64,000 nt of DNA, taken from NCBI GenBank assembly GCA_963921425.1, contig OY992838.1, positions 14,384,001 through 14,448,000 of the forward strand, written 5' to 3'. Source of the DNA: Dryas octopetala (lineage: Eukaryota > Streptophyta > Magnoliopsida > Rosales > Rosaceae). The notes beneath the pieces are model-generated. The model worked only from the letters and a program-made list of their open reading frames with translations, was not told where the DNA came from and searched no databases. Position numbers and translations under genes: made by a program. Positions within the stretch are counted from its first letter, which is position 1; every line of letters begins with the position of its first letter. Below, one piece after another: positions 45,570 through 56,464 of the stretch.

Positions 45570-47089
45570 ATGGAGTCAGCTCCCAATGATGTAGTTCAGC
45601 CATCCTCGAGTACTGGGAGCCCCTCTATGCCACGGAGGGCCCGTCGATCTCACCGCTCTAGTCAGGTCACCGCTTCCGCTTCCGCTTCCGCTTCATCTAC
45701 TACCACATCATCCACTGCGACGAGGGGACCATGTAGTGGGTTGAAGTCCTCTCGGATCGTGCGCAGTACTGGGGCGCGGATTCCAGTCATGTGTGTGCAA
45801 AACGGCCGACGACCGTTAGATCCTAACGTTGACAGTTTGTTCTCGCATGATGTGGGGGCTATTGTTCGTGCCGAGTGCGCCATGGTTGCAACCACTTAGA
45901 AAAAATTGCCGGCAGAGATTCAACACAAAGTGATCCGCTCCATCTCAGTGAGTATATAGCTCAATAATTAATTCAAAATGATAAATTTGATCATTCATAA
46001 CAATCTAATATTTTTTTCAGGTTAACTTTGACATTCAGATGGATGATCCCCTCACTGTCACGTACATGACAGATTTACTCATCAAGTCCTACAGGCAGTG
46101 GAAGCACGAACTACACATGCATTTCAAGGGATTTTCGTCGGCAGTTGAGGCATTGGCGAACCCCCCTATGGAGTTGGTAGAGCGGTCTGACCAGTGGCGT
46201 TTTTTGTGCGATTATTTCATGAGTCCGTCGTTTTGGTACGTTTTATCATCTTAAGACTTTAAAAAATCGATTATTGTTTTGTTATTCTATTATTGTATAC
46301 ATACACTAACATATTTATAATTTGCTTAATATTTAACAGAAGAAGTCGGTCACCAACGCCAGAAACCGGAAAGGGAAGCCGTTTAACCATCATAGTGGTC
46401 CGACGCCCATCTCATATCGAGTGGAGTCGCGACGTCGGGTACGTCATTATTTAATTTAATACATATATATTCTTTAATATTGGTTGGGTCTTTGACAAAA
46501 TTATTTTCTTTTTCAGCGTGGGTCGCAATTCCCGGAGATAGATACTTTCGGAGATATCTATGTTCATCCCGGTTGTGATGCGGCCAAGGCAAAACATGTT
46601 AGTTTTTTATATTTTAATTTTTTTCACAATTTTTTATATTTATTTTTCTAATTGGTTACTTGTATATATAACATTTTGAAGGATGAGATGGTGGCCAACT
46701 CGAGAATATATTTGGAGAGCTTGGCCGAGCAGCACCCTCCGGGTACTCCGTTGGAGTCGATTCCAGTACCCGATCCCGATGTCGGACTTCGTATTATGAT
46801 AGACTCACTGGGTGTTAGGCCCGGTAAGGAAATACGCGGCATGGGATATGGGCGGATTCGTGATATTCGATCCTCGTCTTCGTCTTCATCTTCGTCTCAG
46901 CCATCTGCAGTCGTCGCAGGGTTGTCCGCTCAAGTGAAGAAGTTACAGGAGGACTTACGAGCTGAGAGAGCGGAGAAGGAGGCGTTGTATGCTGCATTGA
47001 CCAAGGCGATACCTGGGTTTGTCCCGCCACCATCTTCTCATCAACCTCCGTCAGATATGAATGATGATGATGCTACTAGTTTAGAATAG
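45570..47089 (+). pseudogene. Degraded Transposase_24 (Ptta/En/Spm) gene of the CACTA element
   Basis: Likely exons are 45570-45947, 46021-46235, ~46341-46438, ~46518-46597 and 46681-47089. The product starts with a Ser/Arg-rich segment and contains KSYRQWKHELHMHFK and SDQWRFLCDYFMSP, then KKSVTNARNRKGKPFNHHSG and FGDIYVHPGCD, ending in a coiled coil (VKKLQEDLRAERAEKEALYA). These are marks of the plant Transposase_24 family, the DNA-binding CACTA partner protein rather than the catalytic one. Lesions: in-frame TAG at 45897-45899 (ATT-stop-KKLPAEI), and the join between exons 2 and 3 yields TGA at any nearby acceptor that keeps the frame. Not expected to be functional. Confidence 0.75.
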
Positions 47090-47254
47090 ATTGACTATAT
47101 ATATTAGGATTAATTACTACTTTGTATGGATATTTTGATATATAAATTTATGAATTTTGTTTTATATAGTTTTTGAATAAAGAATTTTTTTTTTAAATAT
47201 TAAATTTAAATATATAATTTAAATAAAAAAAAAACAATTTTTTTTTTAAAAAAA

Positions 47255-47765
47255 AAATGTTTGGGCGACGGAATTTTTCGTCGCCCAAAGGGTGTTTGGG
47301 CGACGAAAAAAGCTATTCCTCGCCCAAAGCATGTTTGGGCGACGGAATGTTTCGTCGCCTAAACATGCTTTGGGCGACGAATAAGGGTGTTTGTCGCCCA
47401 AACCCTCTTTGGGCGACGAAAAATTCCGTCGCCCAAAGCACGTTCCAGCGAGGAAATTAGTTATTCCTCTCCCAAATCTTGTTTAGGCGACGGATAATTT
47501 CGTCGCCCAAACATGCTTTGGGCGAGGAATAAGTGTGTTCGTCGCCCAAACCCTCTTTGGGCGACGAAATTTTTCCGTCGCCTAAACATGCTTTGGGCGA
47601 CGAATTTTATGTGTTAGGAGACGAAAAAAATCCGTTGCCCCAGATGTCTTTGGGCGTCACATTTTGGGCGTCCAAACGCTCGACGAACGGATTTCGTCGC
47701 CCAAACGTTTGGGCGACGAAACTCTACTTTGGGCGACGAATTTCGTTCCTCTCCCAAACCCTTTT
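47255..47765. repeat. Right subterminal GGGCGACGAA array
   Basis: About 18 copies of the same motif pairs as on the left (GGGCGACGAA, TTCGTCGCCC) with variants such as GGGCGACGGAA. They end at the inverted terminus at 47776. Confidence 0.92.
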
Positions 47766-47776
47766 TTCTTGTAGTG

Positions 47777-48583
47777 AGCAAGGAAAGAAAGAAGAAAGGA
47801 AAGAAAAGAAGGAAAAAAAGAAAGAAAAAAGAAAAAAAAGAAAGAAAAAAAGAAATAAAATAAAATAAAATAAAATAAAATAAAATAAAGAAAAGGAAAA
47901 AAAAAAAAAAGATTTATGATTGATTGGAGTTTGGGGCCTTTGGGCAATTAGAAAAAAAAATGTTTGGGGTTTTGTTTGGCCGTTTTAAGATTTCGTTTAG
48001 TTATTTTTAAACCAAACACATTTTTATATAAAAAAATAATTAAAAATATCCTAAAAGACTTAAACTCTAATATCTTATATCAATCCTAAACAATATAGAG
48101 TATAGATTATAGAATATATAGGGTTTAGTGTATAGATTATAGAGTATAAAGAGTATTAGGATATATAGAGTATATAAAATTTAGTATTAGGATTTAGCGT
48201 ATAGATTATAGATTTATAGAGTATAAAGAATATACTAATTTTATTTAACAGTATTTGCCTCCAGCGTGCATTATATTCATCTTATATCACATGAAATCTA
48301 CTATATAATTTAGTTTATTTAATGTTTTTTATCAATGTAGTAGATAATATGTTAAACAAATATATGATAAAGTTTCATTCAAAATTTCCGTATTTTGATA
48401 GTAATTTCCGTCGTTTCTATCTAATTTCTGTCGAAATTTAAAAATCTTCAAACTTTCCGTCGAAATTTCCATCGAAATTTTCTCGAAATCCGAAATTTTA
48501 TTTCTTGATAATATGTAAACATAATTGAATTTAAATACGGAATTAATAGTAGTTTTATTTTTTGATGTATCAATTATAAAAAG
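47777..48583. other. Purine-rich and AT-rich spacer
   Basis: Continues the GA-rich tract interrupted by the CACTA element, followed by an (AAAAT)n run at 47847-47887. From 48090 there are repeated TATAGAGTATA motifs. 48380-48500 has TTTCCGTCGAAATTTC-type repeats. No gene. Confidence 0.55.
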
Positions 48584-48900
48584 AGTGATGGTGATGGTGA
48601 TGGTAGCAACAATAAAAATGATGTTTGTGATGAGCTGATGATAGTGGTAAGGGTGATGGTCCATGGGCGGTGGGAGAAATGGTGATGGCGAAAATTGGAG
48701 TGTTGGCAGTGGCGGTGACAACGATGGTGGTGATGGTGGTGGCAGCGGCAATGTTGATGGTGATGGTGGCATGCGGCGATAGTAGTGGTGGCGGCAGTAC
48801 ATGGTGGTGGCGGTGTCGGTGTCGGTGGTGGTGGTAGCAGCGGGGTGGTGTCAGTGGTGGTGGTGGTAGCGACGACATGGTGATAGTGGTGGTGGTATTG
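48584..48900. repeat. GGT/GAT trinucleotide-rich tract
   Basis: Dominated by GGTGATGGTGAT and GGTGGTGGCGG units. The long open frames on the minus strand (His/Pro/Thr-rich) are products of the repeat and are not called. Confidence 0.8.
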
Positions 48901-48904
48901 TGAT

Positions 48905-49107
48905 TAATTGTAAAAGTAATGGGTGGACATGACTTATTATTCTTTTGTAAAAATTGGAATTTTGAAAATGATATCAATTTGGGTGGAATTTATAGCTCTC
49001 AAATCTCAAGTTTTCCACGTAGAATTTACAAAATTTTGTATTTATGGACTCAAACAAAAAAATTAGAGCATGTAATTTCTTAAATGCTGAATTTTGTTTA
49101 AATTTCA

Positions 49108-49139
<32 letters not shown>

Positions 49140-49243
49140 CATCCAAACACACCAATGAGTGTATACACTCATTTGTTATATTTATTTATTGGCTTTTTAT
49201 TACAAATAGTCTCTCAATTTTAACAAAAATATCAATTTGGTCT
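48905..49243. other. AT-rich spacer with poly(T)
   Basis: Contains a ~31-base T run at 49109-49139. No gene or element that I can define. Confidence 0.5.
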
Positions 49244-49251
49244 TTAAAGTG

Positions 49252-49425
49252 GGGTTGAGATCTCTTGTCTCCAATCATCATGTCCCTCCATGTCTCCTTT
49301 CTCAGCTTTTATGGGTTCTTTCTTAATTCTTATTTTGTTTAAAAAAAAATTTTATTTTTTCAAAAAATTTTAAGAGAGGGGACAGGGAGAGACATGGGGA
49401 ATTGGGGACAGAAGATCTCTACCCC
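49252..49425. mobile_element. 174-bp hAT-type MITE
   Basis: GGGTTGAGATCTC on the left pairs with GAGATCTTCTG.. read inverted from the right (GATCTCTACCCC). Arms extend ~55 bp with TGTCCCCAAT and CCATGTCTC blocks. The 8-bp TSD TTAAAGTG is at 49244-49251 and 49426-49433. Confidence 0.82.
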
Positions 49426-49433
49426 TTAAAGTG

Positions 49434-50203
49434 CATTTTTACTTAATATGATCTTTTACCATTGCTCATTAATATTGTTTTTCTGTTCAATTTCATTTGA
49501 ATTGTCATAGAAAATCTCACACGAAAAGAGGTCCAGTGGGCCTCACCCAACCCGGATGGTGGACCTGTGCTGGAGCCTTATTAGTACCCAATTGTACATC
49601 ATTGTACGTTCACCCTAAAAAATATTATGCATAAGAATTCACAAATTAGTAAAATTACCGAAATTAATTAGGAATAGATATCCTTCCATAAATAGACAAA
49701 TACCAGATTAGATTTTGGTTGTTCTTCTCTGCATGTAGGCTTTCACAATTTTTTACGTCCGGATAGAATAGAGAGCCGTTTAAATTTACTTTTTGTCGAC
49801 AAAGGCCGTTTAATTAGTTACTAATTTAGGAGAAGTCAAATAAGGGAGCCAAACTGGTTACCAACTTACCAATCAATAAGGTCTAATAATAAAACCATAT
49901 GAACCACATTTCATGTATCATATCACTCTAATAGTGAGATTCACTTTTCCAAAAATTTATCTTGGGTAGTCATATATAACACCATCATCTGGTATAATAA
50001 ATCTACGGTTATGTATAAGATGGGTGAAGGATGAGTCCACCCATATTATAACGGATGCATTGATTACACTATGTGACAACAATGTTACGTTATACATAAT
50101 AATTTGTCCTTTTATACACATTAATCTCATCTTTATCAGTGATATGACACACAAAATGATAAATGAGTCATACTTATATTAGTAACATAACGCACCATTG
50201 TGG
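49434..50203. other. Spacer, no gene seen
   Basis: AT-rich. Contains a short GC-richer stretch (49520-49580) without coding features. Confidence 0.45.
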
Positions 50204-50240
50204 CGCGCGCGCACACACACACACATATATATATATATCT
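50204..50240. repeat. Compound (GC)(AC)(AT) microsatellite
   Basis: GCGCGCGCACACACACACAC continues into (AT)n. It is an alternating purine-pyrimidine tract of the kind that can adopt left-handed DNA. Confidence 0.92.
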
Positions 50241-50370
50241 GGTCTAACCATCCAAAATTCCATAAAAAAATTGGGTTTTTTTTTTTTAAGTCCATTTTTT
50301 AAAATTCACTATTCATCCGGCCCAAGTGCTACAGTAAAATACTGTAACGGCCCACTTTTTAAAAACCCGG

Positions 50371-50411
50371 TGCTACAGTAACAGCGCTACAGTGACGGCG
50401 TTACTGTAGCA
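50371..50411. repeat. 12-bp perfect inverted repeat
   Basis: TGCTACAGTAAC at 50371 and GTTACTGTAGCA at 50400 are exact reverse complements around a 17-base loop. Further CTACAGT copies lie at ~50328 and ~50412. Confidence 0.85.
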
Positions 50412-50619
50412 CGCTACAGTGTTTTTAAAATGCCATTTTTCCCTTTTTTTTTTTTTTTTTTTTTTTTTCTTTCCATTTCAGTACCAATTGGTACATAAAC
50501 TACTCAAAAAAACCAAATAATAATTTATGTATTTTCATGTCATAAAACATGTTAAATAATAACCAATATAAAATACAAAAAATCAAGATGAGGCATCCAT
50601 AATCTTTTACGTTTTAATA

Positions 50620-52190
50620 GTAAATATAATTGTTACTATCGAATAGTAACAATCACCTATTGCTACTGCCGGGCAGTGGCAATCAAATATTATCATTATT
50701 TGATAGTAACAATCATTTATTGCTACTGCGTAGCAGTGACAATCAGGTATTATTGTTGTTTGATAGTAACAATCACCTATTGAAGATAACTAACATATTT
50801 TGTTACTGTCATACAATAACAATCACCAAAATTCAAACCATACGAAAATCACAAAATTCAGATAGTAACAATCACCTGATTGCTACTGTCACACAATAAC
50901 AATAATCTGATTGCTACTGTTATACAGTAACAATCACCTGATTGCTACTGTCACACAATAACAATAACCTGATTGCTACTGTTATACAGTAACAATCACC
51001 TGATTGCTACTGTCACACAGTAACAAATCAGGTGATTGCTAATTTGTTATAATCACACAGTAACAATCACCTAATTGCTACTGTCACAGTGACAATTATT
51101 ATTTATTGCCGCTATCGAACAATGACTATTCTCACTGTGCAAAAAAAAAAACCTAGAAACAACATACATATACAAATCTATGTATTTTTCTAACATAAAC
51201 ACATAAAAAACAAAAAAACTTAAACAAAAATCTTTGCTCTTCTTTTTTTCTTTTTGGCCAATGTGACTGCAATTCCGAAGCATTGAAGGTGTCCTATAGC
51301 CAATAATGACAGCCAACAACATGCATTTCTAAAACTCAAACCTGAAGAACAATACACATAGTAAATTCAGTAGGCAAATACACACAGTTTAATTCCACTG
51401 CACTTGGAATTAAACTAAATTCATAAAGTTATTACTCAATTCCTTATGCAACTAAATTAAAATAGTGATTAAACCCCAGTGGCCAATTAATCAATCAGAC
51501 AATCATTAACTCAACCATAACATATGTCACCTAAAAAAAAACACCCTAATCTATACATACTTTAGACAAAAGATCTAAACTTTAGAAGAAAAAAGCTGAC
51601 CCGCCTCTGAAATCTTGAGCACAAGTCTGTAAAATTAACCCGAAGATCTAAAACAAAAGTGAAAGAATCAAACGAAAAAAAAAAAAAGGAGAAATGGATG
51701 GCGGTCTTACTGATTGTTGTGGAGCGATTTCAAAGCTCTATGTTATCCAAGTGGATCTGCTTAAAGCCGATGACAACGACGTCAAGTAGAGAACAAAAAG
51801 GGATAGAGCAATTAAGCACGATGGCACCCATGGCCGTGCCCTCGCAGCGTCGTCGAGGTCTCTACAACATGCTTGGTGTTAAGAAATGGGTTTTGGCTTT
51901 TTGGTCTTTGTAGATCTGCTGCAGAACGGGGAGAGAAATGGAGAGATAGATGGAGATGGAAACGAGCAGAGAGAGACAGATAGAGAAGGAGGGAGACAGA
52001 GAGTGAGAGACAGAAGGAGGGAGACAGAGAAGGCAAGATAGAGAGAGAGAGACGGAGTGCAGACGGAGAATGATAAAAGACGGAAGAAAGGACCGGTTTG
52101 GTATAAACTGGGTCTCCTTCAAAAACCAAAAAAAGACTTGGGTTTTAAAAGTAGTGAAAGCTCAAAATTGGGTGTTATAATCATTAACTT
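50620..52190. mobile_element. Fragment related to the 1-8340 MULE (right end)
   Basis: The end sequence GGGTGTTATAATCATTAACT is shared with the first MULE. Preceding it is a GA-rich tract (51935-52060), like that at 8024-8066. 50630-51100 is an array of ~31-bp palindromic units (GATTGCTACTGTCACACAG then TAACAATC) with the same TTACTG..CAGTAAC core as the MULE. No transposase or ULP1 exon is present and no inverted left end was found. It is a deletion derivative or a truncated copy. Confidence 0.6.
50630..51100. repeat. ~31-bp palindromic minisatellite
   Basis: Around 14 units alternate two variants, one with TGTCACACAATAACAA and one with TGTTATACAGTAACAA, each preceded by CACCTGATTGCTAC. The variants alternate regularly at 50880-51010, suggesting a ~62-bp higher-order unit. 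Confidence 0.88.
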
Positions 52191-52439
52191 AAAAAAATTT
52201 ACAATTTATTTGCATATGGCATTGGCAAAGAGACACGTACCTTGAATTAATATATTAGAAGCATAACCAAATATATATGTGTTTAATAGAACAACAAAGC
52301 ATTAAAACCAACAAGTTTTGTGCAAATTAATGGGTTTGAAAGGGCTAATATCATCAAATAATAAGTCCACACATCTAACAGAGAGCACCATTAATAATAA
52401 GCTTCAACTCAAATGCATATATTCAATTTCATGCAACCA
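52191..52439. other. Spacer, possible 3' region of the following relic
   Basis: AT-rich. If the minus-strand relic at 52440-52830 was a gene, this would be its 3' flank. Confidence 0.35.
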
Positions 52440-52830
52440 ATTATTTAGGTGAGGGGATAACCTCATCAACAAAAGCATGGTAGCTAGGGTCAGAAAGCCA
52501 GAGCTTAGCCAGATGAATGTGAGAAGTGAAACCTCTATGGATTGCTTCAACATCCCAGATGGTACTCTCAGCTTTCCTTGAGTGAATAAAGTTGTTCATT
52601 GGCTTCTCTTCATCCATAGTGCCAATTCTTAACTAATTAATCCCACTGCTTCACAAGAACATGAGTCATATAGTGCAATGGTTGATTATAAAATTGCTCC
52701 ATGGACTTGACTAATGTATGCCAAGTGATGAAGATAGCCTTCAACCTGCGAAGCGATGGGACTGAAATCTGGTGCATGTGTTCTTGATAATCTTGTGCAA
52801 GATTCAGTACAACTTCTACATCAAAAAATC
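52440..52830 (-). pseudogene. Unrecognised gene relic
   Basis: On the minus strand an open stretch from ~52824 reads VEVVLNLAQDYQEHMHQISV and RLKAIFITWHTLVKSMEQFY up to a TAA near 52637. A second stretch in another frame (from ~52618) reads DEEKPMNNFIHSRKAESTIW and FTSHIHLAKLWLSDPSYHAF, ending at ~52440. Base composition and residue mix look coding, unlike the surroundings. The break between frames could be a frameshift plus stop, or an unrecognised intron. I cannot name the family. The 52.4-52.8 kb sequence is not repeated elsewhere in the window. Confidence 0.4.
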
Positions 52831-52849
52831 ATTCTTGTTGTAAATTTCG

Positions 52850-53171
52850 TAGTAATGGAAGAACTAAAATTTGATAAAAGTTAAATGCATATATTTGGTT
52901 GCATTTGGAGGGAATTGAACACCAAACCTATCCTAATCCATTATCGTAGTTACATGTATTGCTTTGAGTTTGAGATATATATGGTTCATGTACTGTCTAA
53001 TTTCCAATTTCCAATTTCCAAATCAATATAGTACTATTCCCTAGTCATAGTGCCTATTTCGAGTACTATACTGTGAGTCAACTAGTGAGATTCAATTGCA
53101 TTATCAATTATTCAAGTTAATTTAAGTTGATTTCTAATCAATAGTATAGTTTGTGGGCTTCACAATCATCA
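52850..53171. other. Spacer, no gene seen
   Basis: AT-rich. Contains CTAATTTCCAATTTCCAATT, also found at ~12690, probably simple slippage. Confidence 0.4.
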
Positions 53172-53180
53172 TTTCAAATA

Positions 53181-53519
53181 GACTTATTAGCGGCAATGTT
53201 TCTTGAAAATAATTTCGATTTTCACTTTGTTCCCTGAAACTTCATTAATTCCTCTCATTTTTCCCCACCCCAGCGAACTTTACAAACCCTTTCAATACAT
53301 TCACCCTATTCCATCAAGTCCGTTATGAGCTTCGTAAAAAAAGATGACGTGATGCTTAGGTGGATGTGCATTTTGGTATATAAGACGCCAAGTGTACAAA
53401 AAATTAATGAAAAATGATTTTAAAACTTAAGACAAAAAAACAACCCAGATCCCCCACCTGCGAATCCTCTTCAGGGCCAACCACCCCACCCCACCAACCC
53501 AGCCACCAATCTGCCTCCC

Positions 53520-53577
<58 letters not shown>

Positions 53578-54481
53578 CCTTAAGACAAAAATTAAAACTT
53601 AATTTTTAATCAAATTAAAAAACAACCCAGATCCCCCACCCCAAACCCAGCCAGCTAGCGGCTCCCCACTGGCGAATCCTCTTCCGGGCCAACCACCGCA
53701 CCCCATCAACCCAGCCACCAATCTGCCTCCCCGCTCTCTCTCTCCTTCCCTCTCTCCCTCCCTCTCCTTCCCTCTCTCCTTCTCTCTCTCATCTCTGCCC
53801 ATATCAGAGTCGCCTACTGGAGGCCGGCGACTTACCCGAAGGTCAGCGCGCGACTTTGGGTTTCGACTTGGTATGGATATGCGCAAAGACGACAGAGAAA
53901 GAGAAGGAGAGAGGGGAAGAGAGAGAAGGAAGGAGAGGGAGAGAAGGAAAGAGAGAGGAAGGTGGCTGGGTGGGGTGGGGTGCTGCGCCGGAAAGAGGAG
54001 CCGCCGGCGGTGGGGCCAGCGGCCAAGTGGCCAGGTGGGGTGGGGTTTTCTTGTTTTTTTTTTTTTTTCTTTTTTTTGTATTTCCTTTTTTTTAGAAAGT
54101 ATTTCTTTTTTCTTTTTAAATTTTAGTTTTTTAATTTAAGTGTAAAATATTTTTTTTAAGGGTTAATATATTTTTTAATTTATCTCATGGGCCGGCAAAA
54201 TAGGAATCTACATTTTTTAATTAACTATTTATCCACATGGTATCTTTTTTTTTTTTTTTTTTGCCACTATCCTTATGACATCTTAAATAATATTAAAATG
54301 GCTCATCCATGCCCTTTAGGCGGCCACATTAGCTTTTTTACCTGAGCTATTGACGAACTTGACAGAATAGGGTGAATTGAAAGGGTTTGTAAAGTTCTTG
54401 GAACAAAGTGGGAGGAATGAAGTTTCAAGGGACAAAGTGAAAATCGAAGATACTTTCAGGGAGCATTGGCACTAATAAGCC
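53181..54481. mobile_element. MULE-type inverted-repeat element with internal duplication
   Basis: Left end GACTTATTAGCGGCAATGTT and inverted right end GGCTTATTAGTGCCAATGCT lead into matching arms (GATTTTCACTTTGTTCCCTG versus GATTTTCACTTTGTCCCTTG). Flanks TTTCAAATA and TTTCAATGT agree at 6 of 9. Arms resemble the GGCTTATT end type of the element at 23482. Inside, a ~110-bp block (CAACCCAGATCCCCCACC ... CCGCTCTCTCTC) occurs at 53440 and again at 53622, each ending in CT repeats. The first is a long (CT)n at 53522-53574. Confidence 0.8.
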
Positions 54482-54490
54482 TTTCAATGT

Positions 54491-55977
54491 ATCATTTTGA
54501 AAAGAAGTATTTTCATGCTGCTTTCAAGACAAAAGTAAAGAATAAACTCTAGAATTGACTATTGATTGACCTGATGTAGTCATCATATATTTCACTTCTT
54601 TTTTTTTGTGCTTTTATTAAAATTTTATCATGTGTTAAAATCATATGAAATGAATGATATTGTATATGTAAAACTAAAGAGACAACAATTTGAGAAGTAC
54701 TAGATACCAAATGAAAATTAGCATTTTCGAACTTGGATCTTCCTTCAATGCCTTTGCACTCCCACTATCATCTTCTTTGCTTTTTATCTTATTATTCCTC
54801 TCTTTTTTTTTTTTTTTTTTTTCTACTTTCCTTTACAACTAGCTTTCCCCGTTTATTGATACACCGAGTCTAAGCATGATAAATTTCACTCAAATCATCT
54901 GAATCGGTCTCTGAATCTAATACAAATAGATGTTGGTAGGTTAAAGAAGAGCGCCGCCGTAACATCTTATTAATCAGGGTAGGAGAACTTAAGGTGGGTA
55001 AAAGCTAGGGTACGTTTTACTTATATAGGATGTTAGTGATTGGTTTCAATAGCATTCAATAAACTAACAAAAAAAATTAGGAATGGGCAGTCCACATATA
55101 TATATGCCCGGCCTTTCACATGATGTTCACGTGATGGGGTGATTATGAAAGGAGAAATGACATACACATTTTTTCTTTGAAAGACTTTCGCTTAGGGTCA
55201 ATTTATCTATGCCCAGTTTTTGCAATGTTTTATTACTATTTATTTTTTTTTTTAATTTTTTTTTTTATAGAATTGTATTACTATTATTTCATATAGAATA
55301 ATAATTGTGCAAAACATTAAATTGCATCTAACTCCTTCAAGTTTAGGCTTTTCGTTTTATAACACACAACTCTTTTTTATAATGTAAAAAATCTCCTAAA
55401 TCCTCGTTGATTCACATCGTTAATAATAATTAGTTGTGTCCAGTAGAAAATTATATTCCAATTAAAAGACCATATTTGATCCTGGTCATTAGGCAAACTG
55501 CAAACATCACTTGAAGAGCCGTACAATAAAACTGTATAAAATTAAAAGATTACATGTCATTTAAACCAAAAAGCCTATTCATATATCAGTGCAAATGGTT
55601 TATGAATCAACCTCAAACAAAACCTTATTAGAAACGGGTAATAAGAGCAAATGGTGATTCTTTTTTTTTTTTTTCTTTCTTTCTATTTCAATCCCCAAAA
55701 AATTTCCCAAATAAAACCCAAAGAATAATGATAAAATTACTTTTTGACACAATCATAATCATAAACAAAAATCTTTCACCTTTTAGACACAATTAAAAAG
55801 AAACAGTTGATGATGAATAAGGTTGCTCTATATCTTTATTCTTTCTGATCATATCTATGTATATTTTCTACGATATGTAGATAACATATTATATGTTATT
55901 CATATGGCCAGCTAGTCTTGGCGCTTTATTAATCTTTTCATCTTTGAAAGCAAAATTGGTCTCTAGATAAGATTGAG
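54491..55977. other. Intergenic region upstream of the ALKBH9B-like gene
   Basis: Many T-runs (54793-54820, 55226-55266, 55661-55674). No gene or bounded repeat that I can support. Confidence 0.45.
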
Positions 55978-56332
55978 AAGAAAGAAAGACTTGACAAGAA
56001 CAAGATTTAATATGAGGCATCCAAGGCCCAGGGGTATTGTAGTCATATTACTTTTCTTACCAAAAAGAGAGAGAGACTTGAGTTTAACAAGTCTTGCAGA
56101 ACACTGATAAGCCCATCAAAGGCCCAGACCCAGAGGCGCCCAAGTAACCACCTTGATGGCCTGACTAACTGATTGATTGAAAGACTTAAGACAGTTACTA
56201 AAGAAAGAAAGAGTTGACAAGAACAACTGAACAAAGATTTAATAGGAGGCATCCAAGGCCCAGGGGCATTGTAGTCAAATTATTTTTCTGACCAAAAAGA
56301 GAAAGACTTAATAAGTCTTGCAGAACACTGAC
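55978..56332 (+). repeat. Tandem duplication in the promoter/leader of the ALKBH9B-like gene
   Basis: 55978-56109 and 56201-56332 are near copies: AGGCATCCAAGGCCCAGGGG, ATTGTAGTCA, ACCAAAAAGAGA and AAGTCTTGCAGAACACTGA occur in both. The unit spacing is ~223 bp. The second copy ends ~130 bp before the start codon. Confidence 0.88.
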
Positions 56333-56464
56333 AAGAACAACCTCAACTTCCCCAATTCCCAAGTCAATCCATCAGTCAACCATTCACTCATTCTGTCTTC
56401 CAAAACTGAAAACTGGCAAACATCTCATAAATGTCAACTCATCTCATGTAATTGTGAATTTGTA

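Larger units (their letters stand above)
42512..47776 (+). mobile_element. Second CACTA element with Transposase_24-type gene, no TNP2
   Basis: The ends are CACTACAAGAAAAACATATTTGGG and, inverted, CACTACAAGAAAAAAGGGTTTGGG. Flanking trinucleotides are AAC and AGC (2 of 3 match). Both ends carry dense arrays of TTTGGGCGACGAA and TTCGTCGCCCAAA. The interior contains ~350-bp direct repeats, a C-rich tract, and one degraded multi-exon gene similar to the plant Ptta/En/Spm Transposase_24 family. No TNP2-like catalytic transposase exists in the 5.3 kb, so it is non-autonomous. Confidence 0.93.

Noticed and set aside
48332-48977. His/Pro-rich open frames on the minus strand
   Set aside because: They arise from the GGT/GAT repeat tract.
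41891-49155. Outer inverted repeat (TGTGCGTTTGGATG / CATCCAAACACACC) enclosing the second CACTA element
   Set aside because: Only ~12 bases match, flanking duplications do not agree, and this motif is common in plant intergenic DNA.
50630-51100. Regularly spaced ~31-bp repeats resembling a CRISPR array
   Set aside because: The units are contiguous palindromic repeats with no unique spacers, lie in a plant transposon fragment, and have no cas genes.
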